Below, piece after piece: positions 50,743-60,493 of a stretch of DNA of 64,000 bases. Origin of the DNA: Siminovitchia sediminis (GTDB lineage Bacteria > Bacillota > Bacilli > Bacillales > Bacillaceae_C). The stretch is taken from the NCBI RefSeq assembly GCF_042680885.1, contig NZ_JBHUEO010000017.1, positions 1 to 64,000 of the forward strand. Direction: 5' to 3'. Both the position numbers and the translations under genes were made by a program. Numbering within the stretch: position 1 is the stretch's first letter; the number at the start of each line of letters is the position of its first letter. Below the pieces are notes generated by a model that saw nothing but the letters and a program-made list of their open reading frames with translations, had not been told where the DNA came from and made no database searches.

Positions 50743-51847
50743 CTATGAATTTTTCTGTATAATACGGCCTGGATTGAGAGTCAAACGCAACACCTGTTCC
50801 GAGAGAATGAAAGTCCGGGCTCAATATATTTTTTCTGTGTCCTATAGAGTTCATTAGGCCCTCATGTGCAAAAATGCTGCTGACCTGGCCCATGGCAATG
50901 TTTTCGCCTGCAGCTCTATACCAAATTTGGTCTTCTTCTAAGCGATCAAATGGGGATTGGCCTTTTAAATTATCATGACTGAAGTATTGATTTTCCGCCA
51001 TATCGGCACTATGTTCCCGAGCTGTCACTTTTACACGGTCATCCCATGACAGCGGATGCAGCCCATGATGAACCCGTGAAGCATTCACCAGATCGAATAA
51101 TTGATATTCGAATCCTTCCTTTAATTCATTACTGCTGATTCCGAAGTAATCCGTCTTTTGGTCTTCCAGGCTTTTGCTGATGATTTGCAGGGCTGTAACG
51201 GTATCCCCCTCATGCTTATCGTAAAATACGGTAATATAGCTGTTATCCAATTCATACGTATGATATTCTCCAGGATTCTGTACTTGGTATAAAACAAAAC
51301 CTTTACGTATACCTGTCAAGGGTTCTCCAAGTTTTTGAACAACCGATTCTTTCGAATCACTAAGATGGATATCAAGCTTGGAAGAAATTACATCCTGATT
51401 TGTATATAGACCTGAAACTTTCCCTTCTTTATTGTAAGCAGCCATAAAGAAATTTTGATAGTTTTCATGGTAAGTAAACCATTTTACTCCATATTCGTTG
51501 TAAGTGGACTGAACTGCAGGACCGGCATGGTTTTCTACATTTTCCTTTGTATCGCCTATCTCAATATTGTGAATTGAAAAAGCTTGTTCTTCAGGTATGG
51601 AAAGAACAGGACTTTCTACTTCCTTGGGAGGCTCCACACCTTTCATCTTGTTTTCTAAAGACTGGAGTCCAGTCTCTACATCACCGATCCAATCTGAGAC
51701 CTTAGGATGATTTGCTATAGATTCTGCGTAATGCCGAAATTGTTTTATACCGTTCTGAACAGCTGCTACAACCTGTTCGTTTCCTTGTTGATATAGAATG
51801 AACCCTCCAACGGCGAGACAGAGAAGAATTACTCTAATAAAATTCAA
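50735..51847 (-). CDS. CAP-domain secreted or anchored protein (YlbC-like)
   Basis: 370 residues from TTG 51847, preceded by AAGGAGTG; the longer open frame to 51991 has no site. N-terminal hydrophobic anchor (about 4-18), a CAP-associated region (about 100-235 with two similar halves, HNIEIGDTKENVE and LDIHLSDSKESVV), and a C-terminal CAP/SCP domain (about 250-370) with FDLVNASRVHHGLHPLSWDD, AREHSADMAENQYFSHDN, GENIA and SIGHRKNILSPDF. Same architecture as B. subtilis YlbC. Surface or secreted location; biochemical activity unknown. Confidence 0.86.
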   Translation of the reverse strand: MNFIRVILLCLAVGGFILYQQGNEQVVAAVQNGIKQFRHYAESIANHPKVSDWIGDVETGLQSLENKMKGVEPPKEVESPVLSIPEEQAFSIHNIEIGDTKENVENHAGPAVQSTYNEYGVKWFTYHENYQNFFMAAYNKEGKVSGLYTNQDVISSKLDIHLSDSKESVVQKLGEPLTGIRKGFVLYQVQNPGEYHTYELDNSYITVFYDKHEGDTVTALQIISKSLEDQKTDYFGISSNELKEGFEYQLFDLVNASRVHHGLHPLSWDDRVKVTAREHSADMAENQYFSHDNLKGQSPFDRLEEDQIWYRAAGENIAMGQVSSIFAHEGLMNSIGHRKNILSPDFHSLGTGVAFDSQSRPYYTEKFIGK

Positions 51848-52115
51848 ATGGGATTCACTCCTTATTACATTTAAATAATGATCCATTAGTTCTATTTTAT
51901 AATGAATAGGAGAAAAATGAAAACAAGGGAGGATGGAAGATATAGGGATGTTGCGGGTCCTGGAGTAATGAAGTAAATATTGGATATTCAATTATCATAA
52001 TCAGAGTTAATGACTCTACATGCGTCTGCATGGAGAAAATCAACTTGCTGTCAATAGAAAATGACATTTATGTTAACTGGATAACTTAGGTTTTACTATA
52101 CCGGTACATCTTTTA

Positions 52116-52140
52116 TATAATTATGTGAAAGAATTCACTT
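52116..52140 (+). promoter_or_regulatory. cydDC -10 element with Rex-like operator
   Basis: TATAAT (52116-52121) is followed directly by ATGTGAA-AGAA-TTCACTT (52123-52140), which fits the TTGTGAA-N4-TTCACAA Rex consensus at most positions. The operator would cover the start site, the expected position for NADH-sensitive repression. Confidence 0.6.
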
Positions 52141-52171
52141 GAATAATTTTTCACTTGGAGGTCATTGTTGA

Positions 52172-53902
52172 ATGACAGGTCTGATGGACATGGCAAAAGA
52201 GCAGAAGGGAAGACTTGCTTTTATTGCACTTTCGGCATTTTTGACGGGGGTTGCGATTATCGGACAAAGCTATTTATTTGTCGTGATTGTGGATCGTGTA
52301 TTTTTGCAGGGATATACCTTCTCACAAGTTGCTCCTTATTTATTTTGGCTGATCGCGGCTCTTTTTGCACGGACACTGTTTCAATTTTTGAGTGGAAGAA
52401 GCGGCATCAAGATGGCATCAAAAGTAAAAGGAGAACTTCGGAAAGCCCTCTTACACAAATTCGCGGAACATCCGTTGCAGGCATCGCTTCAAGGACAATC
52501 CGGTGAAAAAGTAAGTGTCCTGATGGATACAGTAGATGAAATTGATAGTTTTTTCAGCAATTATCTTCCGCAGGTTATACAATCCAGCATGATTCCATTG
52601 ATGCTTTTGGCCGTTATTTTTGTGGAACATGCAGCAACCGGCGTCATTATTTTACTGTCCGCACCATTTATTCCTATCTTTATGGTGATTATTGGCTTCC
52701 AGACAAAAGAAAAATCAGAGGAACAGCTGGATAAGATGGCGGCGTTTTCGGGGAAGTTTCTTGATACACTCCAAGGATTAACAACGCTCAGACTGTTCGG
52801 CCGTTCAAGGGATCAGAAGGAAAAAATTCAAAATAGCAGTCTTGAATTTCGCGATGCTACAATGGCTGTACTAAAAACCGCCTTCATGAATTCATTGGCA
52901 TTGGAATTTATTTCAATGCTCAGCATCGGCTTAATTGCCCTGGAAGTTGCCATTCGAATGATTATTTTTCAGGATCTTTCGTTTTTTACTGGATTTCTGA
53001 TGCTGATATTGGCTCCGGAACTTTTTACTAAACTAAAAGATCTTGGAAGCGCGTTTCATACCGGCCGTGAAAGTATGGGAGCAGCAAAAAAGCTTGAACG
53101 GGAAATGTCAGAGACCGCTCCACCAGTTACTTACGGTGAAGAACCTTTGAAAAAAGGCGGACCGCCAGAGTTACAACTTGTTTCCGCCAGCTTTAGTTAC
53201 GGTAGAGAAGCTTTTACCATGAAGAATATCACTGCAACCATCCATCCCAAGGAGCAAGTTGCTATTGTCGGGAAAACAGGTTCAGGAAAATCTACGCTTT
53301 TACATCTGATAGCCGGACTTGTCCCGCTTTCAGATGGTGAAATAAAAATTAATGGACAACCACGCTCAAATTTCAGGGAGAAAGATTGGTTTGATCAGTT
53401 GAGCTATATATCACAGCATCCCTATATATTTTCAGGGACCATTGCCGAAAACATTGCCATTGGCGGGCGAAGAGATGCAACAAGAAGAGAAATTGAATCA
53501 GCCGGCAAAAGAGCAGGGATATCCGAGTTAGTAAACTCGCTTGAAAAGGGGTATGATACACTGATTGGCGAAGGTGGGCGAGGACTATCTGGAGGAGAGA
53601 AACAACGGGTGGCGATTGCAAGAGCATTTTTAAAACGCCCGTCTGTTATTCTTTTTGATGAACCGACGACAGGATTAGATTTGCAAACCGAACGCATTCT
53701 GCAATCCTCGATCAGGGAATTGGCAGAAAACTCTACCATTATAACGGTTGCCCATCGGCTGCACACGATAAAAAATGCGGACAAGATCCTGTTTCTTGAC
53801 AATGGGCAACTCCTGGCATCGGGTACTCATCAAGAATTGCTTCAATCCGTAGAAGCTTATCGGAACATGGTTTCTGTTCAGCGAGGAGGGGTGGGATCAT
53901 GA
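52172..53902 (+). CDS. cydD: Thiol reductant ABC exporter subunit CydD
   Basis: 576 residues, ATG 52172 with TGGAGGT at 52156-52162. Half-transporter with a six-helix membrane domain (about 1-310: the APFIPIFMVIIGFQTK and FLDTLQGLTTLRLFGRS segments are CydD-type) and a C-terminal ATPase with Walker A GKTGSGKST, signature LSGGEKQR and Walker B VILFDEP. CydDC exports glutathione/cysteine and is needed for cytochrome bd assembly. It overlaps cydC by 4 bases and lies upstream of cydAB on the other strand. Rex-like operator upstream. Confidence 0.94.
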   Translation: MTGLMDMAKEQKGRLAFIALSAFLTGVAIIGQSYLFVVIVDRVFLQGYTFSQVAPYLFWLIAALFARTLFQFLSGRSGIKMASKVKGELRKALLHKFAEHPLQASLQGQSGEKVSVLMDTVDEIDSFFSNYLPQVIQSSMIPLMLLAVIFVEHAATGVIILLSAPFIPIFMVIIGFQTKEKSEEQLDKMAAFSGKFLDTLQGLTTLRLFGRSRDQKEKIQNSSLEFRDATMAVLKTAFMNSLALEFISMLSIGLIALEVAIRMIIFQDLSFFTGFLMLILAPELFTKLKDLGSAFHTGRESMGAAKKLEREMSETAPPVTYGEEPLKKGGPPELQLVSASFSYGREAFTMKNITATIHPKEQVAIVGKTGSGKSTLLHLIAGLVPLSDGEIKINGQPRSNFREKDWFDQLSYISQHPYIFSGTIAENIAIGGRRDATRREIESAGKRAGISELVNSLEKGYDTLIGEGGRGLSGGEKQRVAIARAFLKRPSVILFDEPTTGLDLQTERILQSSIRELAENSTIITVAHRLHTIKNADKILFLDNGQLLASGTHQELLQSVEAYRNMVSVQRGGVGS

Positions 53903-55614
53903 AGGAATGGGGGATGATCCTTAAAGCATTATTTGTTGAAAAGAGAGACATCGTCCTTTCGATTCTATTTGGTTTTATTGCAGGGATGACTGCAGTGGTA
54001 TTGTTTTCTGCCAGCGGGTATCTGATTTCAAAGTCAGCACTTACACCTCCCTTGTATACGTTGATGGTTTTAGTGGCTACGGTTAAATTGCTGGGGTTCA
54101 TTTCTGCATTAAGCCGGTACGGGGAAAGATATTTTTCCCATCGCGGGACATTCACGATGCTAAGTCATTTAAGAATGATGTTTTATGAGAAATTAGAACC
54201 ATTGGCCCCGTCAATTTTTGGGAAATATAGGAGCGGAGATTTGCTGGCAAGGATTGTTGGGGATGTTGAAACATTACAAAACTTTTTTTTGCGTGTTTTT
54301 TATCCTCCGGTAGTCTTACTGCTGGTATTTACTGGCACAATTTTTTTTACTGCATTCTATTCGTTGGAAATTGCTTTGATAGTTCTCATTGGTCTTCTGG
54401 TGACGACCTTGATTGTACCATCATACTTTGCATATAGGCTAAGTAAAGTAGACCGGCAGGTGAGGGAGGTCCGCGGAGAGTTATCAACGGAGGTAACAGA
54501 ATTTTTATACGGTTTTCGGGACTTGAAAATGTACCAGCAAGTCAAGAAGCAAGAGGAAAAGCTGCTTAAAGCTTCGGATGTATATGTAAAAGAGCAGGAA
54601 CGGGAGAATGTGCATCGTTTATTCAGTGAAGCGTCAAATACATTTGTCTCCCTGCTGGTCACCGTGTTTGTATTAGGGTCAGGAGCATATTTAATAACTA
54701 TTGGAAAGCTGGACGGTATATTTTTGGCTATGCTTGTCATGATATCGCTGACCGTTTTTGAAAGTACAGCACCTATGGCAGTCTTTCCGAGTTATTTTCA
54801 AGAAAGCCATCAAGCATCTGCACGACTTGTTTCAGTTGTGGAAAACCAGCCTTTCCACGAACCTTTGAAAAAGAAGGAGTTGCAAACCGATAAAGCTCCA
54901 GTAGTAGAAGTGAAAAAAGCAACATTTTATTTTCCGGGAGAGGAACGTCCGGCCTTGAAAAATGTTTCATTTAAGCTTGAACCTGGTTCCAAAACTGCAA
55001 TTGTTGGTCCTAGTGGTTCAGGTAAGTCTACATTGCTTCAGCTGATATTAAACCTGTATTCATTGGAAGAAGGGGAAGTGCTGCTGAATTATATGCCGAT
55101 CCGTTCTTTTACCGAAGAAAGTATTTGGGAACAAACCAATGTGATACTCCAAGCCAGCCACTTTTTTCATGGCACGATTCGCAGCAACTTACACATTGCA
55201 AAGAATGATGCGAAGGATGATGACTTAGAAATCGTTCTGAAAAAAGTTCAGCTTGAGCACTTTTCATTGGATGATCCAGTTTTTGAAAAAGGTGATAATT
55301 TGTCAGGCGGGGAAAAGCAGCGTCTTGCTATCGCAAGGGTACTACTTAAAAATGCACCCCTATGGCTGTTGGATGAGCCAACCTCCTCACTGGATGCATT
55401 AACAGAAGCAACCATGTATGATCTATTATTTACCGAAGCAAAGGATGATACAGTCGTCCTGGTCAGTCATCGCTTGTCAGGCCTGGAGAATATGAATCAA
55501 ATTATTGTGATGGATCAAGGGGAAGTTATTGAATCAGGCACATTTGATGAGTTAATGAATCAAAAGGGATATTTTTATAATATGAAGAAGATTGAGCAAA
55601 GTGTATTTCAATAA
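53899..55614 (+). CDS. cydC: Thiol reductant ABC exporter subunit CydC
   Basis: 571 residues; ATG 53899 overlaps the cydD stop (ATGA). The N-terminal membrane domain (about 15-310) contains the CydC-type GYLISKSAL, SRYGERYFSHRGTF and KYRSGDLLARIVGDVE. The ATPase has Walker A GPSGSGKST, signature LSGGEKQR, Walker B LWLLDEP and SHR switch His. It pairs with CydD as a heterodimer in the membrane. A terminator follows. Confidence 0.94.
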   Translation: MKEWGMILKALFVEKRDIVLSILFGFIAGMTAVVLFSASGYLISKSALTPPLYTLMVLVATVKLLGFISALSRYGERYFSHRGTFTMLSHLRMMFYEKLEPLAPSIFGKYRSGDLLARIVGDVETLQNFFLRVFYPPVVLLLVFTGTIFFTAFYSLEIALIVLIGLLVTTLIVPSYFAYRLSKVDRQVREVRGELSTEVTEFLYGFRDLKMYQQVKKQEEKLLKASDVYVKEQERENVHRLFSEASNTFVSLLVTVFVLGSGAYLITIGKLDGIFLAMLVMISLTVFESTAPMAVFPSYFQESHQASARLVSVVENQPFHEPLKKKELQTDKAPVVEVKKATFYFPGEERPALKNVSFKLEPGSKTAIVGPSGSGKSTLLQLILNLYSLEEGEVLLNYMPIRSFTEESIWEQTNVILQASHFFHGTIRSNLHIAKNDAKDDDLEIVLKKVQLEHFSLDDPVFEKGDNLSGGEKQRLAIARVLLKNAPLWLLDEPTSSLDALTEATMYDLLFTEAKDDTVVLVSHRLSGLENMNQIIVMDQGEVIESGTFDELMNQKGYFYNMKKIEQSVFQ

Positions 55615-55616
55615 AG

Positions 55617-55650
55617 AACCGGCAAGCAAACTCGTCGCTTGCCGGTTTGT
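55617..55650 (+). terminator. cydDC terminator
   Basis: AACCGGCAAGC (55617-55627) pairs with GCTTGCCGGTT (55637-55647), followed by TGTTG; the T-tract is weak. Confidence 0.65.
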
Positions 55651-55711
55651 TGTAAGAGAGCAAATTCATTCTCCAACGTCGATCCAGCCGGGTCTGCTTT
55701 CATCCGTTCAC

Positions 55712-55828
55712 CTAACTTTTATCCTCATCTGTAAAAGGGTCATCCTTTTTGGCCGCCCAAAATGTGGCAGCAATTGCAGCAATCATCACGAGAAAGGGTG
55801 CAGCAAAAATAAAAAAGTCATTCAACAT
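55712..55828 (-). CDS. cydS: CydS-like small subunit of cytochrome bd oxidase
   Basis: 38 residues. ATG at 55828 is 5 bases after the cydB stop, with AAGGAGTG at the end of cydB. One hydrophobic helix (about residues 4-25: FFIFAAPFLVMIAAIAATF) and a charged tail rich in Lys/Asp. Position, size and single-helix form match CydS (33 residues), the small subunit seen in the Geobacillus thermodenitrificans bd oxidase structure. Too short for ordinary gene calling. Expected role: it packs against CydA and stabilises the hemes. Family assignment by position and shape; sequence identity not checked. Confidence 0.72.
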   Translation of the reverse strand: MLNDFFIFAAPFLVMIAAIAATFWAAKKDDPFTDEDKS

Positions 55829-55833
55829 GTGAC

Positions 55834-56853
55834 TCACTCCTTCTTATTTCCTGCGACATAATCTCTGTCAAAAAGGAACAACTTTAATAACAGATAAATG
55901 GAAGGTACTAATAAAAGCAGTCCAAGAATGAATACAACGATCAGAGAAATAGCCATTGCCTCATTTGTAAAGCCTTCGTAAATCGTTAAATGCGGATAGA
56001 GCAAGTATGGATAATGCGATATTCCATATGCATAAAAAGCAAATGCGAATTGCCCAATCAATAGCCATACGGCAGTGCCGTACTTGTTCTGATTCCATAG
56101 CAACCATACGGTTGCGATCCATAAGACAGCGGATATGGCGAACATCCACCATAGATCAAGGATACGCTCAAAATGCTCTGGATTGTGAAAGCTGAGTTCA
56201 TATATAATTCCGCCGGCAGCAATAATTAATGGAAGGCTCCAGGCCAGGGCATACTTACGCATTAAATCTGTTGCGGCCGTATCACCCGCTTTGTCCGCAT
56301 ACCATGTAAGAAAAACGGCCGAAATATACAAAACTGCAGCCAGTGCCAAGACGACAATTGACCAAGATAACGGGCTTGTAAACAAGGCCCAATAATCCAT
56401 AACAGGCTTGCCATCAATGATGGATACGAACCCACCTTCTGAAATGGCCAAAACAACGGATAACGCAGCCGGTACAAGAAGACCGGCAATGCCATACATA
56501 AAGGCATACCCTTTATGTCCTCTTGCTCCATACGTTTCAAACGCGTAATAGGACCCCCGAATGGTCATTAGGATCAGCGCGAAACTGCCGGGAACAAGGA
56601 GGATGGTTCCAAAATAAAATGCTGATTTCGGGAAAAACCCTACAATCCCGACAAAAAAGAATACGAAGAATACGTTGGTCACTTCCCACACCGGAGATAA
56701 ATAACGCTGAATGATTTTGGATAAAATATGTTGTTTTCCGGTGATAATCCCGTAAGCGTTGAAAAAACCGGCTCCAAAATCAATAGCCCCCAGCAATACG
56801 TAACCAAAGAGAAAGGTCCACAGCACCGAAATACCTATAATTTCCAAACTCAT
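55834..56853 (-). CDS. cydB: Cytochrome bd ubiquinol/menaquinol oxidase subunit II
   Basis: 339 residues, ATG 56853 overlapping the cydA stop (ATGA). Eight or nine hydrophobic segments. CydB blocks: WTFLFGYVLLGAIDFGAGFF at the N-terminus, YLSPVWEVTNVFFVFFFVG, and the TIRGSYYAFETYG loop. Second large subunit of the bd-type terminal oxidase in the cytoplasmic membrane. Followed by the CydS-like ORF in the same transcript. Confidence 0.94.
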   Translation of the reverse strand: MSLEIIGISVLWTFLFGYVLLGAIDFGAGFFNAYGIITGKQHILSKIIQRYLSPVWEVTNVFFVFFFVGIVGFFPKSAFYFGTILLVPGSFALILMTIRGSYYAFETYGARGHKGYAFMYGIAGLLVPAALSVVLAISEGGFVSIIDGKPVMDYWALFTSPLSWSIVVLALAAVLYISAVFLTWYADKAGDTAATDLMRKYALAWSLPLIIAAGGIIYELSFHNPEHFERILDLWWMFAISAVLWIATVWLLWNQNKYGTAVWLLIGQFAFAFYAYGISHYPYLLYPHLTIYEGFTNEAMAISLIVVFILGLLLLVPSIYLLLKLFLFDRDYVAGNKKE

Positions 56854-58205
56854 TTCACTTCACCAGCCTGTTTTTCTTTATAGCGTTCGATCTCTGACTC
56901 TATTGGATTTTTATGAAACATCCGGCGAAGTACAACAGCAGTTCCAATGACTAAAATAAGATATAACAGCGCAAAGAGGATAAACATGACCCCGACATAA
57001 TCACTTGTCGTAGCAGCTTGGTCCACGGTCATAATTCCGCGAAGAATCCATGGCTGCCGTCCAACTTCCGTCATCCACCATCCCGCTTCGATTGCCAGGA
57101 AGGAAAGGGGGCCTCCCAAAACAATGATCCAGCGGAACCAATTCGCACTTACAAAAGACCATCCCCGCTTGGTTCCGATCCAGTAAGTTAAGGATAAAAC
57201 CAGCATAAACACACCAATGGTCACCATGATATCAAAGAAATAATGGACCATAAGCGGCGGGATTTCTTCTTCTGGAAATTGGTCCAAACCAATGACTTCG
57301 GACGTTGGATTTCCGTGGGCCAGTATACTCAATGCAAACGGTATTTCAATTGCATACTTGACATTTTCGTTTTCATCCAACACTCCATACAAAACCAGAG
57401 GTGCTCCTTCTTCTGTTTTAAAATGCCATTCTGCAGCAGCTAATTTTTCCGGTTGATATACAGCCAAATATTTACCCGAGAAATCTCCAATTAAGGCAGC
57501 AGCAACAGAAAATATCAGACCGGCTTTCATGGTCATATGCAAAGCTTTCTTATGATACACATGATTGGATCCTTTAATTAATCGATAGGCTCCAATGGCT
57601 GCCAGCATAAACGCCACAGTCATGTACGCGGTGGCTAGAACATGTGAAACCTTTGTCGGCATTGCTAATGTGAACATGGCCAGAAACGGATTTGCATCTG
57701 TCAATTGGCCATTTATCAAGTTGAAACCTTGAGGTGTATTCATAAATGAGTTGACGATTGTAATAAATAAGGCGGAAGCTCCTGCACCTAACGCAACAGG
57801 AATAAGGAGCAAGAAATGTTTCCGCTGGTCGTCAAATCGGTCCCAAGTATAATAATAAATACCTAAAAATATGGCTTCAAAGAAGAATGCAAAAACTTCC
57901 ATAAATAGAGGCAAAGCAATAATATTACCGGCAAGCTCCATAAAGTTTGGCCAAAGAAGGGAAAGCTGCAATCCAATGATCGTTCCGGTTACGACTCCGA
58001 CAGCTACAGTAACGAGATATCCGCGAGTCCAGCGTCTGGCCATCAGGATATAGTGATCGTCATTCTTCTTTATTCCGAGCCAATGTGCAATCATAATAAA
58101 TAGCGGAAATCCTACACCAATCGTCGCATAAATAGCATGTACTGAGAGGGTCAGCAGTGTTAACATTCTGCTGGCAAATACCGGATCTTCAAATAGCAGG
58201 TTCAT
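56850..58205 (-). CDS. cydA: Cytochrome bd oxidase subunit I
   Basis: 451 residues, ATG 58205 with GGAGGAGGT upstream. Nine hydrophobic segments. Heme-ligand His is in TLSVHAIYATIGVG; GRQPW (within MTEVGRQPWILRG) and the quinol-oxidation loop are present. The Q-loop is short, as in Bacillus/Geobacillus enzymes, without the long E. coli insert. High-affinity terminal oxidase of the membrane. First gene of cydA-cydB-cydS; a Rex-like site lies about 165-180 bp upstream. Confidence 0.95.
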   Translation of the reverse strand: MNLLFEDPVFASRMLTLLTLSVHAIYATIGVGFPLFIMIAHWLGIKKNDDHYILMARRWTRGYLVTVAVGVVTGTIIGLQLSLLWPNFMELAGNIIALPLFMEVFAFFFEAIFLGIYYYTWDRFDDQRKHFLLLIPVALGAGASALFITIVNSFMNTPQGFNLINGQLTDANPFLAMFTLAMPTKVSHVLATAYMTVAFMLAAIGAYRLIKGSNHVYHKKALHMTMKAGLIFSVAAALIGDFSGKYLAVYQPEKLAAAEWHFKTEEGAPLVLYGVLDENENVKYAIEIPFALSILAHGNPTSEVIGLDQFPEEEIPPLMVHYFFDIMVTIGVFMLVLSLTYWIGTKRGWSFVSANWFRWIIVLGGPLSFLAIEAGWWMTEVGRQPWILRGIMTVDQAATTSDYVGVMFILFALLYLILVIGTAVVLRRMFHKNPIESEIERYKEKQAGEVK

Positions 58206-58366
58206 TTTCTACCTCCTCCATCTATTGATGCCTATTGTTGAATTTTCTAAAGTTTTTTTAAATAAAGAGGGTTTTTTGCGAATACTGTTATATATCAATT
58301 ATAACTGTTGAATCCATCAAAGAGCTTGTACAGAAATGATAATTTAATAAACGTAATGCGAACAAA

Positions 58367-58384
58367 TCGTGAACAATCACACAA
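58367..58384 (-). promoter_or_regulatory. Rex-like operator upstream of cydAB
   Basis: On the coding strand TTGTGTG-ATTG-TTCACGA (58384-58367): 11 of 14 half-site positions fit TTGTGAA-N4-TTCACAA. Together with the site at cydDC it suggests shared NADH-responsive control. Confidence 0.5.
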
Positions 58385-58429
58385 TCTTTAATCATTTGGC
58401 TATTGTTCATACGCGGTATGGGGTAAATC

Positions 58430-58980
<551 letters not shown>

Positions 58981-58983
58981 ACA

Positions 58984-59022
58984 AAAAATCAGGCACAGGC
59001 TTGCCGACCTGTGCCTGATTAT
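58984..59022 (-). terminator. Terminator of Staygreen gene
   Basis: On the minus strand AATCAGGCACAGG pairs with CCTGTGCCTGATT, followed by TTTTGT. Confidence 0.85.
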
Positions 59023-59471
59023 TGATGATTCAAATATTGTCTCGGTGTCCCGTAATATTGGATGGTTTTATGTCTTTTGTTTAAATTTATTTCAATATAT
59101 ATCGGTGCATCCAGGAGCCAAGGCACATGTAAATATAAACTCTTGTCAGCTTCTATCAATGTCGAAATGATATGAGGCAGTTCAGTCTGGATTTCCAGGT
59201 TGCTCTGCGGAACTTCTTCTGTATCGCTATCATGTATGTGTACTGTACCTGATAAAATATATTCACCCAGCCTAGGTCTCCATTCAGCAGTCAACATTTT
59301 CTTCGTATAGGCCTCTTCGGGACTCACCGTATATTTATAGCCGATCGTTAAGTGTGCATGTTGGTCCGAAGTTGACATAATAAATGTATACTTTCTTCCA
59401 TCTACTGGTTTGTATGCAGTGGCTGGAGGCAAAATAGCGACCGAGCATGGATCGGACTGGAGTTTTTTCAT
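59019..59471 (-). CDS. Staygreen-family (SGR) protein
   Basis: 150 residues, ATG 59471 with AAAGGGGAGA about 9 bases upstream. The family pattern is visible: PVDGRKYTF near residue 22-30, a HLTIGYKY strand, an LTAEW box (the SGR EVxAEW region), HVPWLLDAPIYIEI and the closing YYGTPRQYL, shared with other Bacillus members as I recall them. Plant SGR is the magnesium dechelatase of chlorophyll breakdown; some bacterial homologues have shown dechelatase activity. Bacillus lacks chlorophyll, so the native substrate is unknown. No obvious link to argF upstream. Confidence 0.75.
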   Translation of the reverse strand: MKKLQSDPCSVAILPPATAYKPVDGRKYTFIMSTSDQHAHLTIGYKYTVSPEEAYTKKMLTAEWRPRLGEYILSGTVHIHDSDTEEVPQSNLEIQTELPHIISTLIEADKSLYLHVPWLLDAPIYIEINLNKRHKTIQYYGTPRQYLNHQ

Positions 59472-59542
59472 GAGAGCATCTCCCCTTTCGGTTCTGCTCT
59501 CCTATAATATGATAACAGCCCACAAGTTGTGATGCCGATCCG

Positions 59543-60493
59543 TTACTCATCTGCCATTAAGGCAACCATCAAAGCCTTTTGGGCATGCAGTCGGTTCTCA
59601 GCTTCATCAAATACAAGTGACTGCGGTCCATCAATGACATCCGCACTGACTTCTTCTCCACGGTGTGCGGGCAGACAATGAAGGAAAACAGCATCCTCAT
59701 GAGCTTCCTTCATTAATTCACTATTGACCTGAAAGTCAGCAAATGCTTTTAACCTTGTTTCTTGCTCTTCTTCCCAGCCCATACTTGTCCAGACATCAGT
59801 ATAAACTGCATCGGCTTCTTTCACCGCCGTCTTTGGATCATTGGTAATTACGATTGCTGCTCCTGTTTCCTTTGCAAAACGTTTTGCCAATTCAACAATT
59901 TCCTGTTTTGGCTCATACCCTTTTGGCGTTGCAACAGAACAGCTGACGCCTAATTTTGCACATCCGATCATTAAAGAATGTGTCATATTGTTGCCGTCGC
60001 CCACATATGCCAGCTTTTTCCCTTCAAGATTTCCTTTTACTTCATACAAAGTCATTAAATCTGCGAGAACCTGGCAAGGATGATATTCATCAGTCAAACC
60101 ATTAATCACAGGAACACTTGAATGGTTTGCAAGCTGAACAACTGAATCATGGCTGTATGCTCTGATCATAATCCCGTCCACAAAGCGGGAAAGAACTTTT
60201 GCTGTGTCTTCAACCGTTTCTCCTCGTCCCATTTGAAGGTCGTTCTTTCCTAAAAATAATGCATGGCCGCCCAATTGGTACATGCCAGTCTCAAAGGATA
60301 CCCTGGTTCTGGTGGACAGTTTTTCAAATATCATGGCAAGTGTTTTTCCTTTTAAATAAGGATGCGGTTCACCTTTTTTTTGCATCTGTTTTAATTCTGT
60401 TGCCGTTTGAATAATATGCATAATCTCATCTTTTGTATAATCTGCAAGTGTCAACATATGTTTCCCTTTTAAGGAAATTGATGCAGCCGTCAT
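59543..60493 (-). CDS. argF: Ornithine carbamoyltransferase
   Basis: 316 residues, ATG 60493 overlapping the carB stop (ATGA), with AAAGGACG upstream. It condenses carbamoyl phosphate and ornithine to citrulline. Carbamoyl-phosphate-binding STRTRVSFE, ornithine/catalytic HPCQVLADL, and FLHCLPAHRGEEV with the active Cys are all present. Third gene in the carA-carB-argF order, as in the B. subtilis arginine operon. Confidence 0.96.
   Translation of the reverse strand: MTAASISLKGKHMLTLADYTKDEIMHIIQTATELKQMQKKGEPHPYLKGKTLAMIFEKLSTRTRVSFETGMYQLGGHALFLGKNDLQMGRGETVEDTAKVLSRFVDGIMIRAYSHDSVVQLANHSSVPVINGLTDEYHPCQVLADLMTLYEVKGNLEGKKLAYVGDGNNMTHSLMIGCAKLGVSCSVATPKGYEPKQEIVELAKRFAKETGAAIVITNDPKTAVKEADAVYTDVWTSMGWEEEQETRLKAFADFQVNSELMKEAHEDAVFLHCLPAHRGEEVSADVIDGPQSLVFDEAENRLHAQKALMVALMADE

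Noticed and set aside
51917..51976. 19-codon ORF with AGGAG upstream between the CAP gene and cydD
   Set aside because: Very short, hydrophilic, no context; the ribosome-site match alone is not enough.
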